From Diadophis punctatus similis (Eukaryota > Chordata > Lepidosauria > Squamata > Dipsadidae), in the NCBI GenBank assembly GCA_023053685.1, contig JALIGW010000001.1, positions 68,439,240-68,503,239 on the forward strand: DNA of 64,000 bases, given 5' to 3'. Each line of letters starts with the position of its first letter. The stretch's first letter is position 1. Below, piece after piece: positions 22,471-34,170 of this stretch. The notes under the pieces were generated by a model. It had not been told where the DNA came from. It made no database searches and was given only the letters and a program-made list of their open reading frames with translations. Made by a program: the position numbers and the translations under genes.

Positions 22471-22843
22471 TGTTAACTTGAGATAAAGTTCGAGCCGTCC
22501 GATTGCTACCATGCTAAGGGAAGAATTCCCCATAGAGGCGATTTTGGACTTCAAACACTTAAAAATAAAACCGAGATTAAATGTATAATAAAAATAAATA
22601 AAAAATATTTATTTCAGTACAAAAACAATAAATCCTGAATAATAATCTACATCTTTGCTACGGAACACAACCTTCCAGTTCGGAAGGCACATCAGAAGAA
22701 GTGATTAATGGTGGATTAGGAATGTAGACATGCGCAAAACATCATATCACATGTTCTGCTTATATTGGGAAGTACCATCATATTTAGGATAGGGGTGCAT
22801 CACCCTGCATAGACTCACAACTGACAATATTCACATCATGACA
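22471..22843 (-). mobile_element. Solo LTR, about 370 bp (copy 2)
   Basis: On the minus strand it starts TGTCATGATGTGAATATTGT and ends TCAAGTTAACA, flanked by CTGTG on both sides (22466-22470 and 22844-22848). Blocks such as ATAGAGGCGA, AAATAAAACCGAGATTAAA and CAGTACAAAAACAATAAATC are shared in order with 12440-12768. It is longer at its 3' side. No internal genes adjoin it. Confidence 0.9.
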
Positions 22844-22849
22844 CTGTGA

Positions 22850-23855
22850 ATTTAAATAACTGTATTGTACTTTATTATTTGTTGTCCTATTATATTTATT
22901 GGTCATACTTTGTCCTTGATCTATTGCTATAGATCAAAATTCAGATATTTTAGTTAGATAAATAAATAACACTTATAATAGTATTACAAAGAAGAGCTGC
23001 AGAAAGAGCACCAATAAAAGCAGACATTAGAAGAAGGGGAAAGCTTTGCTCTTATCTGTGTCCCCTCTCCCCAATCTCTCAGACTAAAGACATAAATATA
23101 TGGGCAATTATACAGCTTGCAAGAAATAGTTTCCTTATATTGACATGCTTTCCCCAAAACCTTTCCTTCTCCCTCTGTAGACTAGAAAAGGAGCATCGTC
23201 GAAAGAGATGCATGAGGCTCCTTGCTGAGATCCTCACAAGAGAGAAATCTGAGCTTCAGCAACACGCTGGTCTATTTAAGAATGGAGATATCCATTTCCA
23301 GTGATTTTTTTTTATAGAAAAGCATAGCAAGAAGAGAGACAGCAGGAATCCAGATAATTGAATTTTCAAACCGCTGTTGTTACTCCATAGCCACATCACT
23401 CAGCAGCTGGATACCAATACCAGTAATCCAATGTCTCTTTTGTGATGCTCAAATGACATCTTAGTTTTTCTGAGGCATTTTGGGGAAGCCAGATTAAAAT
23501 TTCAGGTGATTCAGTGGAAACATGATTGGTATTGTTATGGCCTCCTAGGAGGGACTTATGGATACTCCATAAAGACTTAAAAAGAGAAAAATGCTGCTAC
23601 GTTCATGCCATCATGCTGGAGATACCTTTGAAATTTCTATCCATACGTCTTTCTTAGAGTGTTTGTTAGCCCCTCATTTATCCAAGAATTTGTCCCTATT
23701 CTTGCTCAGTTCACCTTGTATTAGCATTTCACAATCTGAAGGAGTGTCTCCCTCACATCCATTCAGCTTATCATAACAAGTGATTATTCCAGTACAAAGC
23801 CTGTCATACTGTAAAGTTATTTCATTCATAAAAGAATAAGTAAAGCATATACAGT
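22850..23855. other. No feature recognised
   Basis: AT-rich DNA with no recognised repeat or gene. Confidence 0.45.
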
Positions 23856-23860
23856 ATATA

Positions 23861-24864
23861 CCATATTTTTCGGAGTATAAGATGCACTGGAGTATAAGAT
23901 GCACCTTAGTTTTGGGGGAGGAAAACAAGGGAAAAAAGGCCACTGCCTCCAAGCAATTTGCCAAACAGCAAACAGCACAGATGATATACACTGTTTGCTG
24001 TGTATTTCTGTGCATGTGTGCCTGACCCATAGAAATAGCAAAGAATTGGAGAAATGTACATTATGCCAGAAAGTTTTCTTAAATGTAGTCACACTAACTC
24101 CTCCCAATTATTTAAATAGATCTACTCCAAGGTAAGTCAGGATTTAACTCTAATACTAAACAGGACACTGTTACATTTCAGACTGTACTTGTACAGAGCT
24201 GTTAAAATTAATTAAAATTTCTGGAAGTATACATTATTCTCTGTTAATTAAAAGAAGATACAATAGCACTGGACCTCTTCAGAGCAAGCATTTATTTTAA
24301 AAAGCTTCTTTATTTTGTTAAGTTGTCTAGATTTACAGGGATCTCCAACCTTGGCAACTTTAAGACTTGTGGACTTCAACTCCCAGAATTCCACAGCCAG
24401 AAAAGCTAACAAAGCTGGCTGTGGAATTCTGGGAGTTGAAGTCCACAAGTCCTAAAATTGCCAAGGTTGGAGACCCCTGGCTAGAACAACAATAAAGCAG
24501 TCTTTAAAAAATAAGTCTAATAATTTGAACATTCTACAGACATTTATAGTTATTCACTTACCCCCTTGCATCCAGCAGAAAACAAAAATCTGCGTGTTTC
24601 TCCCAGCTATTTGCCTCTTTGCAGCTAGTTTCACTTTCATTTTCCCATGTGGCAAATCAGCTGTAGGTCGGGAAGCTGCTACTGACTTGCTTGGCTTTAC
24701 AGGCTCTTCCCTCTTTGCTGCAAGCAGGTAAATTGCTGGAAGACAGAGGCCAAAGGGTGGGTGTGGGTGGGTTGGTGGGGCTACATTCGGTGTATAAGAC
24801 GTACCCAAGTTTTCACCCTCTTTTGGGGGGTAAAAAGGTGCGTCTTATACTCCAAAAAATATGG
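23861..24864 (-). mobile_element. TA-flanked DNA transposon, about 1 kb (copy 2, inverted)
   Basis: Inverted relative to 829-1809 and very similar over its whole length. Ends CCATATTTTTCGGAGTATAAG and the complement ending AAAAAATATGG, with TA at 23859-23860 and 24865-24866. Next to the left end GAGTATAAGATGCAC is duplicated in tandem. It carries the same foldback insert as copy 1. Its flanks differ from those of copy 1, so the two look like separate insertions of one composite family rather than one segmental duplication. Confidence 0.85.
24336..24479. mobile_element. Foldback MITE inside the 1-kb element (copy 2)
   Basis: Palindrome with arms containing GGACTTCAACTCCCAGAATT, ends CAGGGATCTCC and GAGACCCCTG. 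Its position inside the surrounding element equals that of 1222-1352 in copy 1. Confidence 0.85.
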
Positions 24865-24866
24865 TA

Positions 24867-25002
24867 CCCTGTTTCCCCCAAAATAAGACATCCCCTGATA
24901 ATAAGCCCAACCAGGCTTTTGAGTGCATGGCAGTAAGACCAAGCGCTTATTTCAGAGTTCAAAAAATATATAAGACAGGGTCCCATTTTGGGGGAAACAC
25001 GG
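24867..25002. mobile_element. Short TA-flanked MITE abutting the 1-kb element
   Basis: Ends CCCTGTTTCCCCCAAAATAA and TTTTGGGGGAAACACGG are inverted repeats, bounded by TA at 24865-24866 and 25003-25004. It shares the left TA with the neighbouring 1-kb element. A longer, diverged relative lies at 40708-41291. Confidence 0.8.
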
Positions 25003-25079
25003 TATTAGAGATCTAATCTTATCTTCTGCTCAAGCAGGAAACCTATACCTTTTCTCACTATTGAATTTCATTTTCTTAG

Positions 25080-25330
25080 ATAGGGCCTAGTGCTCAAGTC
25101 TGTCAAGATCCTTCTTCTTGAGTCTATCTTCTGGAGTGTTGGCTATTCCTGCCAGGTTGGTGTCATGCAAATTTTATGAGTTCCTCTTCTATCCCCTCCT
25201 CTAAATCATTGATGAAGGTATTGATGAGTACTGGGCCTGATTCTTGGGGTACCCCACTGCACACTATCCAAGTAGATAGCACCCAGACCCTGCCTCTCCT
25301 GCCACATCTATATGAGATGGGTAGACATAA
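25080..25330 (-). mobile_element. CR1 LINE reverse-transcriptase fragment
   Basis: Read on the minus strand it encodes a decayed CR1 polymerase core: LGPVLINTFINDL..., then IKFA followed by a stop where the family has KFADD. A 2-bp deletion in GCATGACACC destroys the catalytic FADD box. The next block (GIANTPEDRLKKKDLDRL) is in the expected order. Confidence 0.8.
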
Positions 25331-25339
25331 CTGAGATGG

Positions 25340-25695
25340 AAAAGTCCCTCAAATAAATTCAAGAAAAACTCTTTTCTAAGATAACTCCAAGATATGCTAC
25401 TCTATTTGCTACAATCAAACTAATAGGGATTGCTCTTCTGTAGATCTTGAAAAATGAATGCAGCTTCCTTTGTGACCAAGGCTACCATCTCAGTGAAATC
25501 ACTCCTCTGAGAAACATGAAGATGTCAATTTAGCACCTTGGTGGAAAATCTGTGACAACACTAGAGTACCATAGAGCCTCTCTTGCTCTGAGATCCTCTG
25601 CTCATGAAAGGAAGGCTTTCTGATGCTGAATCAAACTATAATACCAAATCTATTCAAGAAGTTAGGAGTCTAAAGGACAATTTATATTCATTCTA
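25340..25695. other. No feature recognised
   Basis: Unique-looking DNA between CR1 and a foldback element. Confidence 0.4.
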
Positions 25696-25701
25696 GATTT
25701 A

Positions 25702-25835
25702 CAGGGGTCTCCAAACTTGGCAACATTAAGACTTATGGAGTTCATCTCTTAGAATTCCTCAGCCAGCCATGCTGGCTGGGGAATTCTGGGAGCTGAAGTC
25801 TGCAAGTCTTAGAGTTGCCAGATTTGGAGACCTCT
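25702..25835. mobile_element. Foldback MITE (hAT-like)
   Basis: Ends CAGGGGTCTCCAAAC and GATTTGGAGACCTCTG. Arms contain GGCAACATTAAGACTTATGG and its complement around GCCAGCCATGCTGGCTGG. The target duplication is unclear here. Confidence 0.8.
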
Positions 25836-25839
25836 GCTC

Positions 25840-28090
25840 TAGAGGGTAATCAGAACTTTTGTTTAACCATAGTTCAAATGAGCTCAAAGTCATTGACTGC
25901 TCAATGCTCTTTTACTATATCTCATGACTACCTTTGCATCCATTCCCCCTTGGAAATGAAAGAAAATCTTTCACAGCATTGAATGCATGTGATGGATGTG
26001 TCTCAAAATAATTTGAAAACAATGCTTTGGACTGCCTGCAGTTAGGGGGCAAAAGACCTCTTTGTTTTTCATTGACACAGTTTTACTTTTTTTAGAGTTT
26101 CATGTAAGCAAAGAAGGCACTTTAATGTTACTAAATTGGTTCCTTAAAGCAATGGCATTTTCCCAAAACAAGAAGTGATGGCTTTTATCAAGCTGAGATT
26201 TCCTTTATGCTGATATCATACAAAGTTTATTTGTTACTCATGTTCCAAATTGGATCACTAAAGAGTGCCCATTACACTAAGGCTGTTCTTCTCTTCTATT
26301 GTTGTTACTACGGTAGGAATAATCAGCTACTTTTATGTTGGGGCTTGGGGGCACATGAATCAGTCTTTTCTTTCCAAAACTAACTGGGATAACCTCTGCA
26401 GAAAGCTAAAGCTTCATTAGTTTTTCTGAATTAAATTATCCGCTTTGGGCAAATTTCAACTCATCTGTTAGTTATGAAGGGTCAGATATCTTGGAATAAG
26501 TTGATAGTACTGTACATCAATATGTCAAATATTGTCATGCTGTTATGTTCAAAACCGAATGTCACCATACTGCTCTTTTATATATCAGGTTAATATTACA
26601 TAAATGCCATCCTCTAATGATCAGTCAGTTTATTTTAGGATTCAAATCTAGTGGCCTCAGATTTTTACCCATCACTTACCTCCACACCACCTAATTGGCA
26701 ATGAATGAAACAGACAACAGTGCTATCTAAAAAAGATAGCTATATATTTATTTTTCAGAATAAGCATGCCCACACCACACATTAATTCCTTAACATTAAG
26801 CCAGGGAAATTATTCCGATATTGCTTATTTTTAATGAGTATTCATTAACTTTACAACATTTCATAGCAAAACTTATCAAAAACCTAATCCTCCCCTCCAA
26901 CTGATTTACAGATTTCTAATTTCAGTTGTTGAGAATGGAGCTAATATTTTATAACACTCACATGTACAGAAGGTATCCTCCCATGTACTTATTTATATGA
27001 CATTCTTTGGCCTTGAGTCATTAACAGAAGGTATTTGTCCATGACCCCAGTTCAGGGCTGTAATTATTACAGTGGCTAGAAAAACCTTCTCATTCTAATA
27101 CAGAACTGGACCTTGAGATACTTAATGTATTCTTCTGTGCCATGTTTTTGCCTGTCTCTTCTCTTCTTGGGAAGAGTGAAATTATATGAGGAAAAGATGT
27201 TTAAAATAGAGTAATTATAGGCCAAAGGCAATGTTCCCATTTGCTGCAGTGCTGTGAAAGGGGAAAGTTGACTGCTTCATAGGCATTCCTGTCAAGAGCA
27301 GCTTTGGAAACAGATGGAATCATTGTTCCAGAGCCCAGAACAGCAAGCTAACAAGAATTATCCCCTACAAACATAAGGTCTGTGGCCTCAGATTTTCACT
27401 GAAAACTATCTCCATTCTTATGGAATAACAACACTGCGAAAGAGAATTAAAGGAAAATGCTCACTAGTCCAGAGTTTTGGGTTAATCTATATGTATGGCA
27501 GTTGTTTTGGGGCGAAAGCTCAAAGAGTTTTATATACAACTCTGTATCTGGGAATTAGAGTACTAGAAATAACTTCTGTAATTAATTGCTCCCTAGATGT
27601 CTTGAACTAAGGCCTGAACTTTAGATTGACTTATTGAATACTGATCTGGTTTGTACTTTGTCTTTTTTTTTCTTTCCTTGTGCTTTCTGAACTAGAACTC
27701 TTGAAAGCTACACTAAGCTTTCTGCCCATCTCTCTAGCTGCATGCTGGTTGGCTAGGAGGGTATTAATCTACACAACTATATTTGCCTTCACTTTCCTAT
27801 TGTCTCTGGCTAAAAGAGGCCAAAGATTGGGGAAAAAATCTGGCTTTCACTGAGAATGTTTAGGACTGCAGAGACCTGGGTAAGAACATAATCTTCTTAC
27901 TAACAAACCATAACAAAAAGAGCTTTGAATCAATTCTTTATTCTATTCCAATAAAGCGTATTTGATTATTTGCTTGTTGTTCACAAGCAATTAACAATAG
28001 AACTAATGTGATTGCATTCTTTTCATTCCTCTTTGTTTTTATATTAAGGCATTGCTAATGAAGTCTAATAGCTAAATGTGTGGAACTGTC
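25840..28090. other. No feature recognised (2.2 kb)
   Basis: The longest stretch without a recognised repeat. It has no open frame of note, no CpG enrichment and no obvious conserved-looking RNA fold. Introns, enhancers or very old repeats could be here unseen. Confidence 0.5.
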
Positions 28091-28094
28091 ATTG

Positions 28095-28935
28095 GGAAGG
28101 ATTTTTTTAAAAATTTGTATGGCCACCTATCTTAAGGGACAATTCTGGGCAGTTTACAACAACAATAAAACTACAAAGCCATAACACCATTAAATTAAAA
28201 TTAGAACCTCAATGTCTCAGTCATCTTAATAGGATGCTGAACAACTGTCCATAGACTCACATCACTTCTACCCAAGCGCCTATGTGAAAAGTCATCTCTT
28301 TATGGCCTTCAGGGAAGCTGAAGGGTGGGGGCCTGCCAGATGGCCAGACCGGGGGGGGGTGTTCCACAAGGTAGAAGCAGCCATGGTAAATACATGCTTC
28401 ATGGTTCTCACTAGATGGCAATATTTAAGGGGTGGGATACAGAGTGTGCCTGCCTTATTCACCCTGGTGAGCTGGGCAGATACTCTCAGGGAGGGATAGT
28501 CCTGCAAATAACCTGGTACTATGTCATGTAGACCTGTAAATGGGATAACCAATATCTTGAATTGCACCTGGAAGGAAACTTGAAGCCAGTGAAACTCATA
28601 CAACAGGTGTGTAAACCTAGGGGTGCCCAACACTGTGGACTAGTTGTAGCTTGCAGGTGATCTTCAACAATAGTCCCATGTAGAGTGCATTGCAGTAGTC
28701 CAAATAGGAAGTGACCAAGGCATGAGTGACCCTGAGCAATGCACTCCCAGTCCAGGAAACTGAGAAATTTGTGCACAAGATGAATCTATGTAAAGTTCTC
28801 CTGGCCATAGCTGTTATCTGCTCCGCAAGCCAAAGCGATTATTCTAAATTGCTCACCCGTTCAGCCTGAGGGAGTGCAATAGTATCACCTGCCCAGCCCA
28901 GACTGGAGATGTACAACTGGGTAAGATATTCAAAT
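28095..28935 (-). mobile_element. L2-clade LINE remnant
   Basis: The minus strand reads fragments of an L2-type ORF2 C-terminus: VTHALVTSYLDYCNALYMGL (28617-28808), then EFHWLQVSFQVQFKILVIPF and VPGYLQDY (28292-28633) in another frame. These match the order SRLDYCNSLL..., ELHWLPV..., ...PSYLSDL known from the clade. Several frameshifts and stops are present. The 3' UTR lies toward 28095. Confidence 0.75.
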
Positions 28936-28939
28936 CACT

Positions 28940-29450
28940 TCCTTAAATTTTAAAAAGTAATACTTGTTAAGGAGTTATTGTGCCGTTAAGCACATACACA
29001 GTGAAATGTGTTGTAGTAATGGTGTTGCAGTTTGATATGAATGCTATTCAATCAATAAACAGAATATCTTTAGTATGTACAAAATAGTTTTACTTGAATA
29101 GTAGCAAAGTTAAATAGGAAGTCCAAGTCATACACAGTTATTCAGTCAATGCGAAGTTTCTTCTTTCTTCACAGCAATTCCATACAGCCATAAAGTAATC
29201 TACTTATCAGTAAATCAGCACAGAGAGTCTTCAATCCGGAACACACCGTCAAACACAACCACCACACTAAACCACACTGAACCATAAACCACCAACCATA
29301 AACCATCAACCACATTGAGCATGCTCTCTTGCTTGCTTACATAGTAATCATCCACAATGCAATTAAAGCAATATACACATAACAATGATTTGTGGCTCAA
29401 TCATATATTAACACACCCAATTGTTTGAACAGGGTTCTAACAATACTGAT
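28940..29450. other. No feature recognised; short CCACA/AACC repeats
   Basis: Around 29240-29320 simple AACCACCA-like variation occurs (AAACCACAC, AACCATAAACC). No transposon or gene recognised. Confidence 0.4.
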
Positions 29451-29459
29451 ACTGTAAAA

Positions 29460-29596
29460 CAGTGTTTCCCAACCTTGGCAACTTGAAGACGTCTGGACTT
29501 CAACTCCCAGAATTCCCCAGCCAGCGAATGCTGGCTGGGGAATTTCTGGGAGTTGAAGTCCAGACGTCTTCAAGTTGCCAAGGTTGGGAAACACTG
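29460..29596. mobile_element. Foldback MITE (hAT-like) with target duplication
   Basis: Ends CAGTGTTTCCCAACC and GGTTGGGAAACACTG. The arms (GGCAACTTGAAGACGTCTGG and complement) are almost perfect. Flanked by CTGTAAAA (29452-29459) and CTGCAAAA (29597-29604), 7 of 8 bases matching. Confidence 0.9.
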
Positions 29597-29604
29597 CTGC
29601 AAAA

Positions 29605-30020
29605 CATAATCAGATTCATTTACAAAATAAAATTATGCAAATAGACTTATTCCTACAGCAGTTACATTAAAGCAGTGAAGAAAATGAGACATCTGTTGAC
29701 CATCGAACTCCAGCAAAGAAGCATTAAAATGTGCCTCTTGAAGCAGTTCCATATTCTCAATCCCATAATAACAAGGGTTGTTTTAGCTAGCTGTTCATTA
29801 GAGGTTGAAATAAAAAGATTCCCTCGGCTGACTTTCAGCTTTGCATATGAGGATTCATAATGGTGCAAGGAAAGACTAACTTTAAGAACAGTATTGTAAA
29901 GCTCCTAAACTATCCAGGGTTTAAGATGTAAATGCGAAGCTACTATCTCATCCATTAGAGCAGGGAGAATGATGATGAGCTTGGGAATGTAGGGGAAATG
30001 AACACAGAACACAGAACATC
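29605..30020. other. No feature recognised
   Basis: Unique-looking DNA with short frames on both strands. Confidence 0.4.
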
Positions 30021-30023
30021 ATT

Positions 30024-30712
30024 AGAGTTGGAAGGGACCTTGGACGTCATCTAGACTCAAAATATTGGGATTAGACAATTTACAACTACGTCGCCTCCAA
30101 TCTGATCTAAATGTAGTTCATAAAATCATATACCAAAATGTCCTTACTGTTAATGACTACTTCAGCTTCAACCGCAACAATACACGAGCACGTAATAGAT
30201 TCAAACTAAATGTAAACCGCTCCAAACTCGACTGCAGAAAATACGACTTCAGCAACAGAGTGATCAATGCCTGGAATGCACTACCTGACTCTGTGGTTTC
30301 TTCCCCAAACCCCAAAAACTTTAACCTTAGACTGTCTACAGTCAACCTCTCCCCGTTTCTAAGAGGTCTGTAAGAGGCGTGCATAAACGCACCACTGTGC
30401 CTACCGTCCCTGTCCTACTGTCCTATTGTCCTCTTTTATTGTTACTTTTTACTTATGTTTATACAAATTACTACTATCCTATACATGTTTGACAAATAAA
30501 TAAATAAATAAATAGTCCAACTTCCTGCCCAAGCAAGATACCCTATACTATTTCAGACAAATGGCTGTCCAGTCTCTTCTTAAAAGCACCAGTGAGGCAC
30601 ACCCACAACTTCTGAAGGCAAACACTTCCACTAGTTGATTGTTCTCACTGTCAGGAAATGTCTTCTTAGTTCTTCTTGTCTTGCCTTCTGGTGCTTTGGA
30701 AAATAAGCTGTT
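30024..30712 (-). mobile_element. CR1 LINE 3' end, split by another LINE
   Basis: The 3' terminus AGAGTTGGAAGGGACCTTGG...CATCTAG (30024-30054) continues after the insertion with TCCAACTTCCTGCCCAAGCA (from about 30516) and ACAAATGGCTGTCCAGTCTC. Both halves are minus-strand CR1. A small internal deletion joins GTCTTCTTAGTTC to TTCTTGTCTTGCC near 30675. Confidence 0.85.
30055..30515 (+). mobile_element. LINE 3' end inserted in CR1
   Basis: Encodes the ORF2 C-terminus LGLDNLQLRRLQSDLNVVHK...NRFKLNVNRSKLDCRKYDFSN...NAWNALPDSVVSSPNPKNF, then a 3' UTR ending GACAAATAAATAAATAAATA. It is the same family as the LINE at 34284-36850, whose C-terminus reads the same VNRSKLDCRKY block. It is 5'-truncated. 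The frame (30065-30373) is open, so it is not old, but it lacks the polymerase. Confidence 0.88.
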
Positions 30713-30856
30713 TGTGGTAGTCCTTTACAAGTGCAGTAATGGCACAGAGGAGAACCAGTTTAGTGTTAAGACACCAGGAGCACAAAGCCTGCTGGGTAAA
30801 CTTGGGTCACCTTATCTCTCTCGCAGCCCTATGAAGAAGGCAAGGGCAACCAAGGT

Positions 30857-31092
30857 GAGCCAAGGTGGTGCAGTGGTTATAGAGTGCAGTACTGCAGCTA
30901 CTTCAGCTGACAGCTAGCTGCAGTTCAGCAGTTCAAATCTCACCGGCTCAAGGTTGACTCAGCCTTCCCTCCTTCTGAGGTGGGTAAAATAAGGACCCAG
31001 ATTGTTGGGGGCAATATGCTGACTCTGTAAACTGCTTAGAGAGGGCTGTAAAAGCACTATGAAGCGGTATATAAGTCTAAGTGCTCTTGCTA
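30857..31092 (+). mobile_element. tRNA-derived SINE (Sauria type), full length
   Basis: Head CCAAGGTGGTGCAGTGGTTA, box B GTTCAAATCTCACCGGCTC, body CCAGATTGTTGGGGGCAATA, short tail GTGCTCTTGCTA. Confidence 0.88.
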
Positions 31093-31252
31093 ACCATCTG
31101 AAATTTTGCCAGGAAAACTGCAGAAACTAGTCCAGGGGTTTGCCAAGAGTAAATACTGATGTGGCACACACAAACAGTGATAAAGAGGGACTCTTGCTGC
31201 ACTTAACACAGGGTGGCTAGTTAAGAATCTTTAGTGGACAGTAGATTTAAAC

Positions 31253-31713
31253 CAGGGGTGGGTTGCTCACTTACCGATACCGGTGCGCTGCGCGCATATC
31301 TCCATGTTTTGTTTGCGTGCGCACTCGCTATGAGTACATGCCCCCTCATGTGATTTTGCTTCTGTGCATGCGCAGAAGCAAAATCTCACCAAAATCTTGC
31401 AAGGGGACGCCCACATGCGTGCGATTTTGGTGCAATTTTGCTTCTGTGCATGCATGGAAGCAAAATCTCACCAAAATCTCACCAAAATCTCTCTCTCGTG
31501 CGCATCCCCTCACCAGATTTCGGCGAGATTTCGGCGAGATTTTGCTTCCGTGGATGCGCAGAAGCAAAAAAGCGCAAAAATTCTTTTAAAAAGATGGCAA
31601 CGTGCACGACGGACAGCCGAAGACGGCGCCGGAGCAATTGCGTGCAAATAGCGCAATCTGCTGGCTGCTACCAGAACGACAGAGTGGACCGCACTGGTAG
31701 GAACCCACCACTG
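31253..31713. mobile_element. Non-autonomous hAT element with repeated ATTTTGCTTC motifs
   Basis: Ends CAGGGGTGGGTT and AACCCACCACTG. Duplication ATTTAAAC/ATTGAAAC (31245-31252 and 31714-31721), 7 of 8 bases. The interior repeats GATTTTGCTTC and its complement GAAGCAAAATC several times, giving nested hairpins, including one centred on TGTGCATGCGCA near 31368. Frames up to 108 codons (FASVHAW..., LLCMRRSK...) are encoded by this repetition and are not genes. Confidence 0.9.
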
Positions 31714-31724
31714 ATTGAAACCAT

Positions 31725-32150
31725 TTCAAATAGTTGATTACCCTGTGAGAACATGAATGTGCATTCCTTTCTTATACCCTCACCAAGTTAAACTAGTGGT
31801 AAGAGATTTTGCTTAGGCTGAGATAAAACAAATAACCAGCAGAGGAGGAAATCCAAATACAGGTTTTATATTAGTCCATCACACAAACATTTTAGGAAAA
31901 AGAGGTTCCAAAATTTCAAATATACCCCACCTTAAGAAAATTACCAATAATGGAAGGCTGGAGGATTCCTATTACAGTTGTCAAGATTTTAGGTTCTACG
32001 CCATTTCTTAGCATTCAAATTCATTAAAGAAAGTCCATATGATTCTTGCTTCCTTAATCTTGCTGTGCAGTTAAGGCATCTGATAGTATTGCTTCTTTGT
32101 TGACCATTTTTTGTGGCTTAACAAATATCTTGGTTTGTCTTCCTCATCCA
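31725..32150. other. No feature recognised
   Basis: Unique-looking DNA between a hAT element and a LINE. Confidence 0.4.
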
Positions 32151-32154
32151 TAGT

Positions 32155-32633
32155 ACAAGGTGGATATTATATAGTCCACAATTCAAGGTGTTGATCATCA
32201 TCTTTAAAGTCCTACATGGCTTAGGACCAGGTTACCTCCGGGACCGCATCCTCCCACACACTTCCCTTCGACCGGTGAGGTCCCACAGAGTGGGCCTCCT
32301 CCAGGTCCCGTCAGCCAAACAATGCTGACTGGCGGGGCCTAGGGGGAGGGCCTTCTCTGTAGGGGTCCCAGTTCTCTGGAACCAACTTCCCCCGGAGATC
32401 CGGATTATCCCCACCCTGCTGGCCTTCCGAAAAGCCATTAAGACTTGGCTCTTCCTGCAGGCGGGGTAATTTTGAGAGACTATTACATTGGATGTTCTCC
32501 CCCATGTATGTTTGTGTGATATAGATGTTATTAATTGTTTTTAAATTGCTTTTAATGATTTGGTTGGTTGTTTTATTAAAATGTTGTACGCCAACCTGCA
32601 TCCTCAGGGAGTAGGGCGGCATAGAAGAACCTC

Positions 32634-32636
<3 letters not shown>
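32155..32636 (+). mobile_element. L2-clade LINE 3' end
   Basis: The plus strand reads FKVLHGLGPGYLRDRILPHT...RGRAFSVGVPVLWNQLPPEI...FRKAIKTWLFLQAG, the conserved C-terminus of an L2-type ORF2 with a stop in the middle. A short 3' UTR ends AGGGCGGCATAGAAG and an AAAT tail. It is 5'-truncated, with no polymerase. Confidence 0.82.
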
Positions 32637-32762
<126 letters not shown>

Positions 32763-32764
32763 AT

Positions 32765-33620
32765 TCGGTACTCCTGTCCTGGAAAATTATTCTTGATGTT
32801 TCTCCCACACCAGGAAAGGAGTTGGTGGCCATAATTTTAACTGCACATTTATATGAGCTTTAAATGTTCTGTCTATTTTTGTGTTCCTTCTACATACCCA
32901 CACTAAGAACATACAAATTTGGACCAAATCTTAATGAAAAATAGAAATACTTCACAAGAAAATATTAATGACTCTATCATGATTACTTTAGTTGTTTAAG
33001 CCAAGTTTGGGGAAAATAAATTGTGGAATGACATTAAATTTAATTCATTTTTTTTCTTCAGAACTTCATATTTCTGTTCAGATAATATAGAAACCAGAGT
33101 TCAGCATGTAGGAAGTTAATTAGTTCATCACTCTTGACTGGGAAACACTAGTGCAATTTCAATTTTACTCATACAAGATTCTCATTAATGAAAGTACCTG
33201 CTTGGGTCATCACTTTGGAGCTTGTGATTTAAAATTAAACGCTAGAGTTAGGAAGAACATTGATAAGTTTCATTCTCTCTATGATAAGAAACGCTCCTCG
33301 AACCAATTAGACGTTATTAATGAAAGAGAATATGAAACAAAATCAATGCAAGGTTGATTGCTACATACAGTGTAACTTGTTTCAGTTTTATTTACTAATG
33401 CTTGAAATGCTACTCTATGGAATTGAATAATCTGTTCTAATAGGCCTTTTTGGGGACTTGAATTTTCAATTATTCAATAGAAACTTCCACATCTATAAAA
33501 CTATTTGTAGAATCAGAATAACATAAGAAATGTCTTCTAGATGTAATATCCCGACTTTTCCAGGCAATGAAGGCTGGAGATCTTTTGTGAGAATCCCACA
33601 ACACTCTTTATCTAAATAGC
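32765..33620. other. No feature recognised
   Basis: AT-rich DNA. The 68-codon frame at 33151 has no known domain. Confidence 0.4.
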
Positions 33621-33626
33621 TAAGAG

Positions 33627-33988
33627 CAGTGGTTCCCAACCTGTGGTACGTGTACCACTAGTGGTACGCGAGGGCCTTCCAGGTGGTACGCGAACACTTT
33701 CGGGGTCATGAACGATTTTTAGTTAGTTATTTTTTACTTCACAAAAATGTTTACTGCCTAACACAAGATAATCTGGCAACGATTTGCAACTGTTGCCACA
33801 CGCCACCCACCTGGTCCCAGCGGCCCGAGAATCCAGTTGCTGGATGCGCGGGGCCAAAAAAGGAACGGTACAATTATGGAAATAAAGTGATATCTGATCG
33901 AATTTAGTTTCTCTGGAACCAGGTGGTACGCGGCGACTGTACGGGACCTCCAAGTGGTACTCGATCACAAAAAGGTTGGGAACCACTG
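33627..33988. mobile_element. Non-autonomous hAT element (CAGTGGTTCCCAACC family)
   Basis: Ends CAGTGGTTCCCAACC and GGTTGGGAACCACTG are perfect inverted repeats, with the perfect duplication GCTAAGAG on both sides (33619-33626 and 33989-33996). Subterminal repeats of GTGGTACGCG occur at both ends (about 33641-33692 and 33922-33960), as expected for transposase binding sites. A 74-codon frame inside has no recognised domain. Confidence 0.93.
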
Positions 33989-34099
33989 GCTAAGAGGCAC
34001 AGAATAAAATAGCAGAGAAATCATTCTCCCATGATGTAAGCAGTTTCTCCAGCACTGAAAGAGAACTGGTCCAGTTGGATGCAGGTCTGCTTTCTATCC

Positions 34100-34170
34100 A
34101 GGGAGGGAGGAAAGAAGGAAGAAAAAAGAAAGAGGGTGGGAGAGGGGGAGGGGAGGGAGGGAGGAAGGAG
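34100..34170. repeat. Purine-rich GGGA/GAAA tract
   Basis: Nearly uninterrupted purines (GGAGGGAGGAAAGAAGGAAG...). No coding meaning. Confidence 0.85.
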
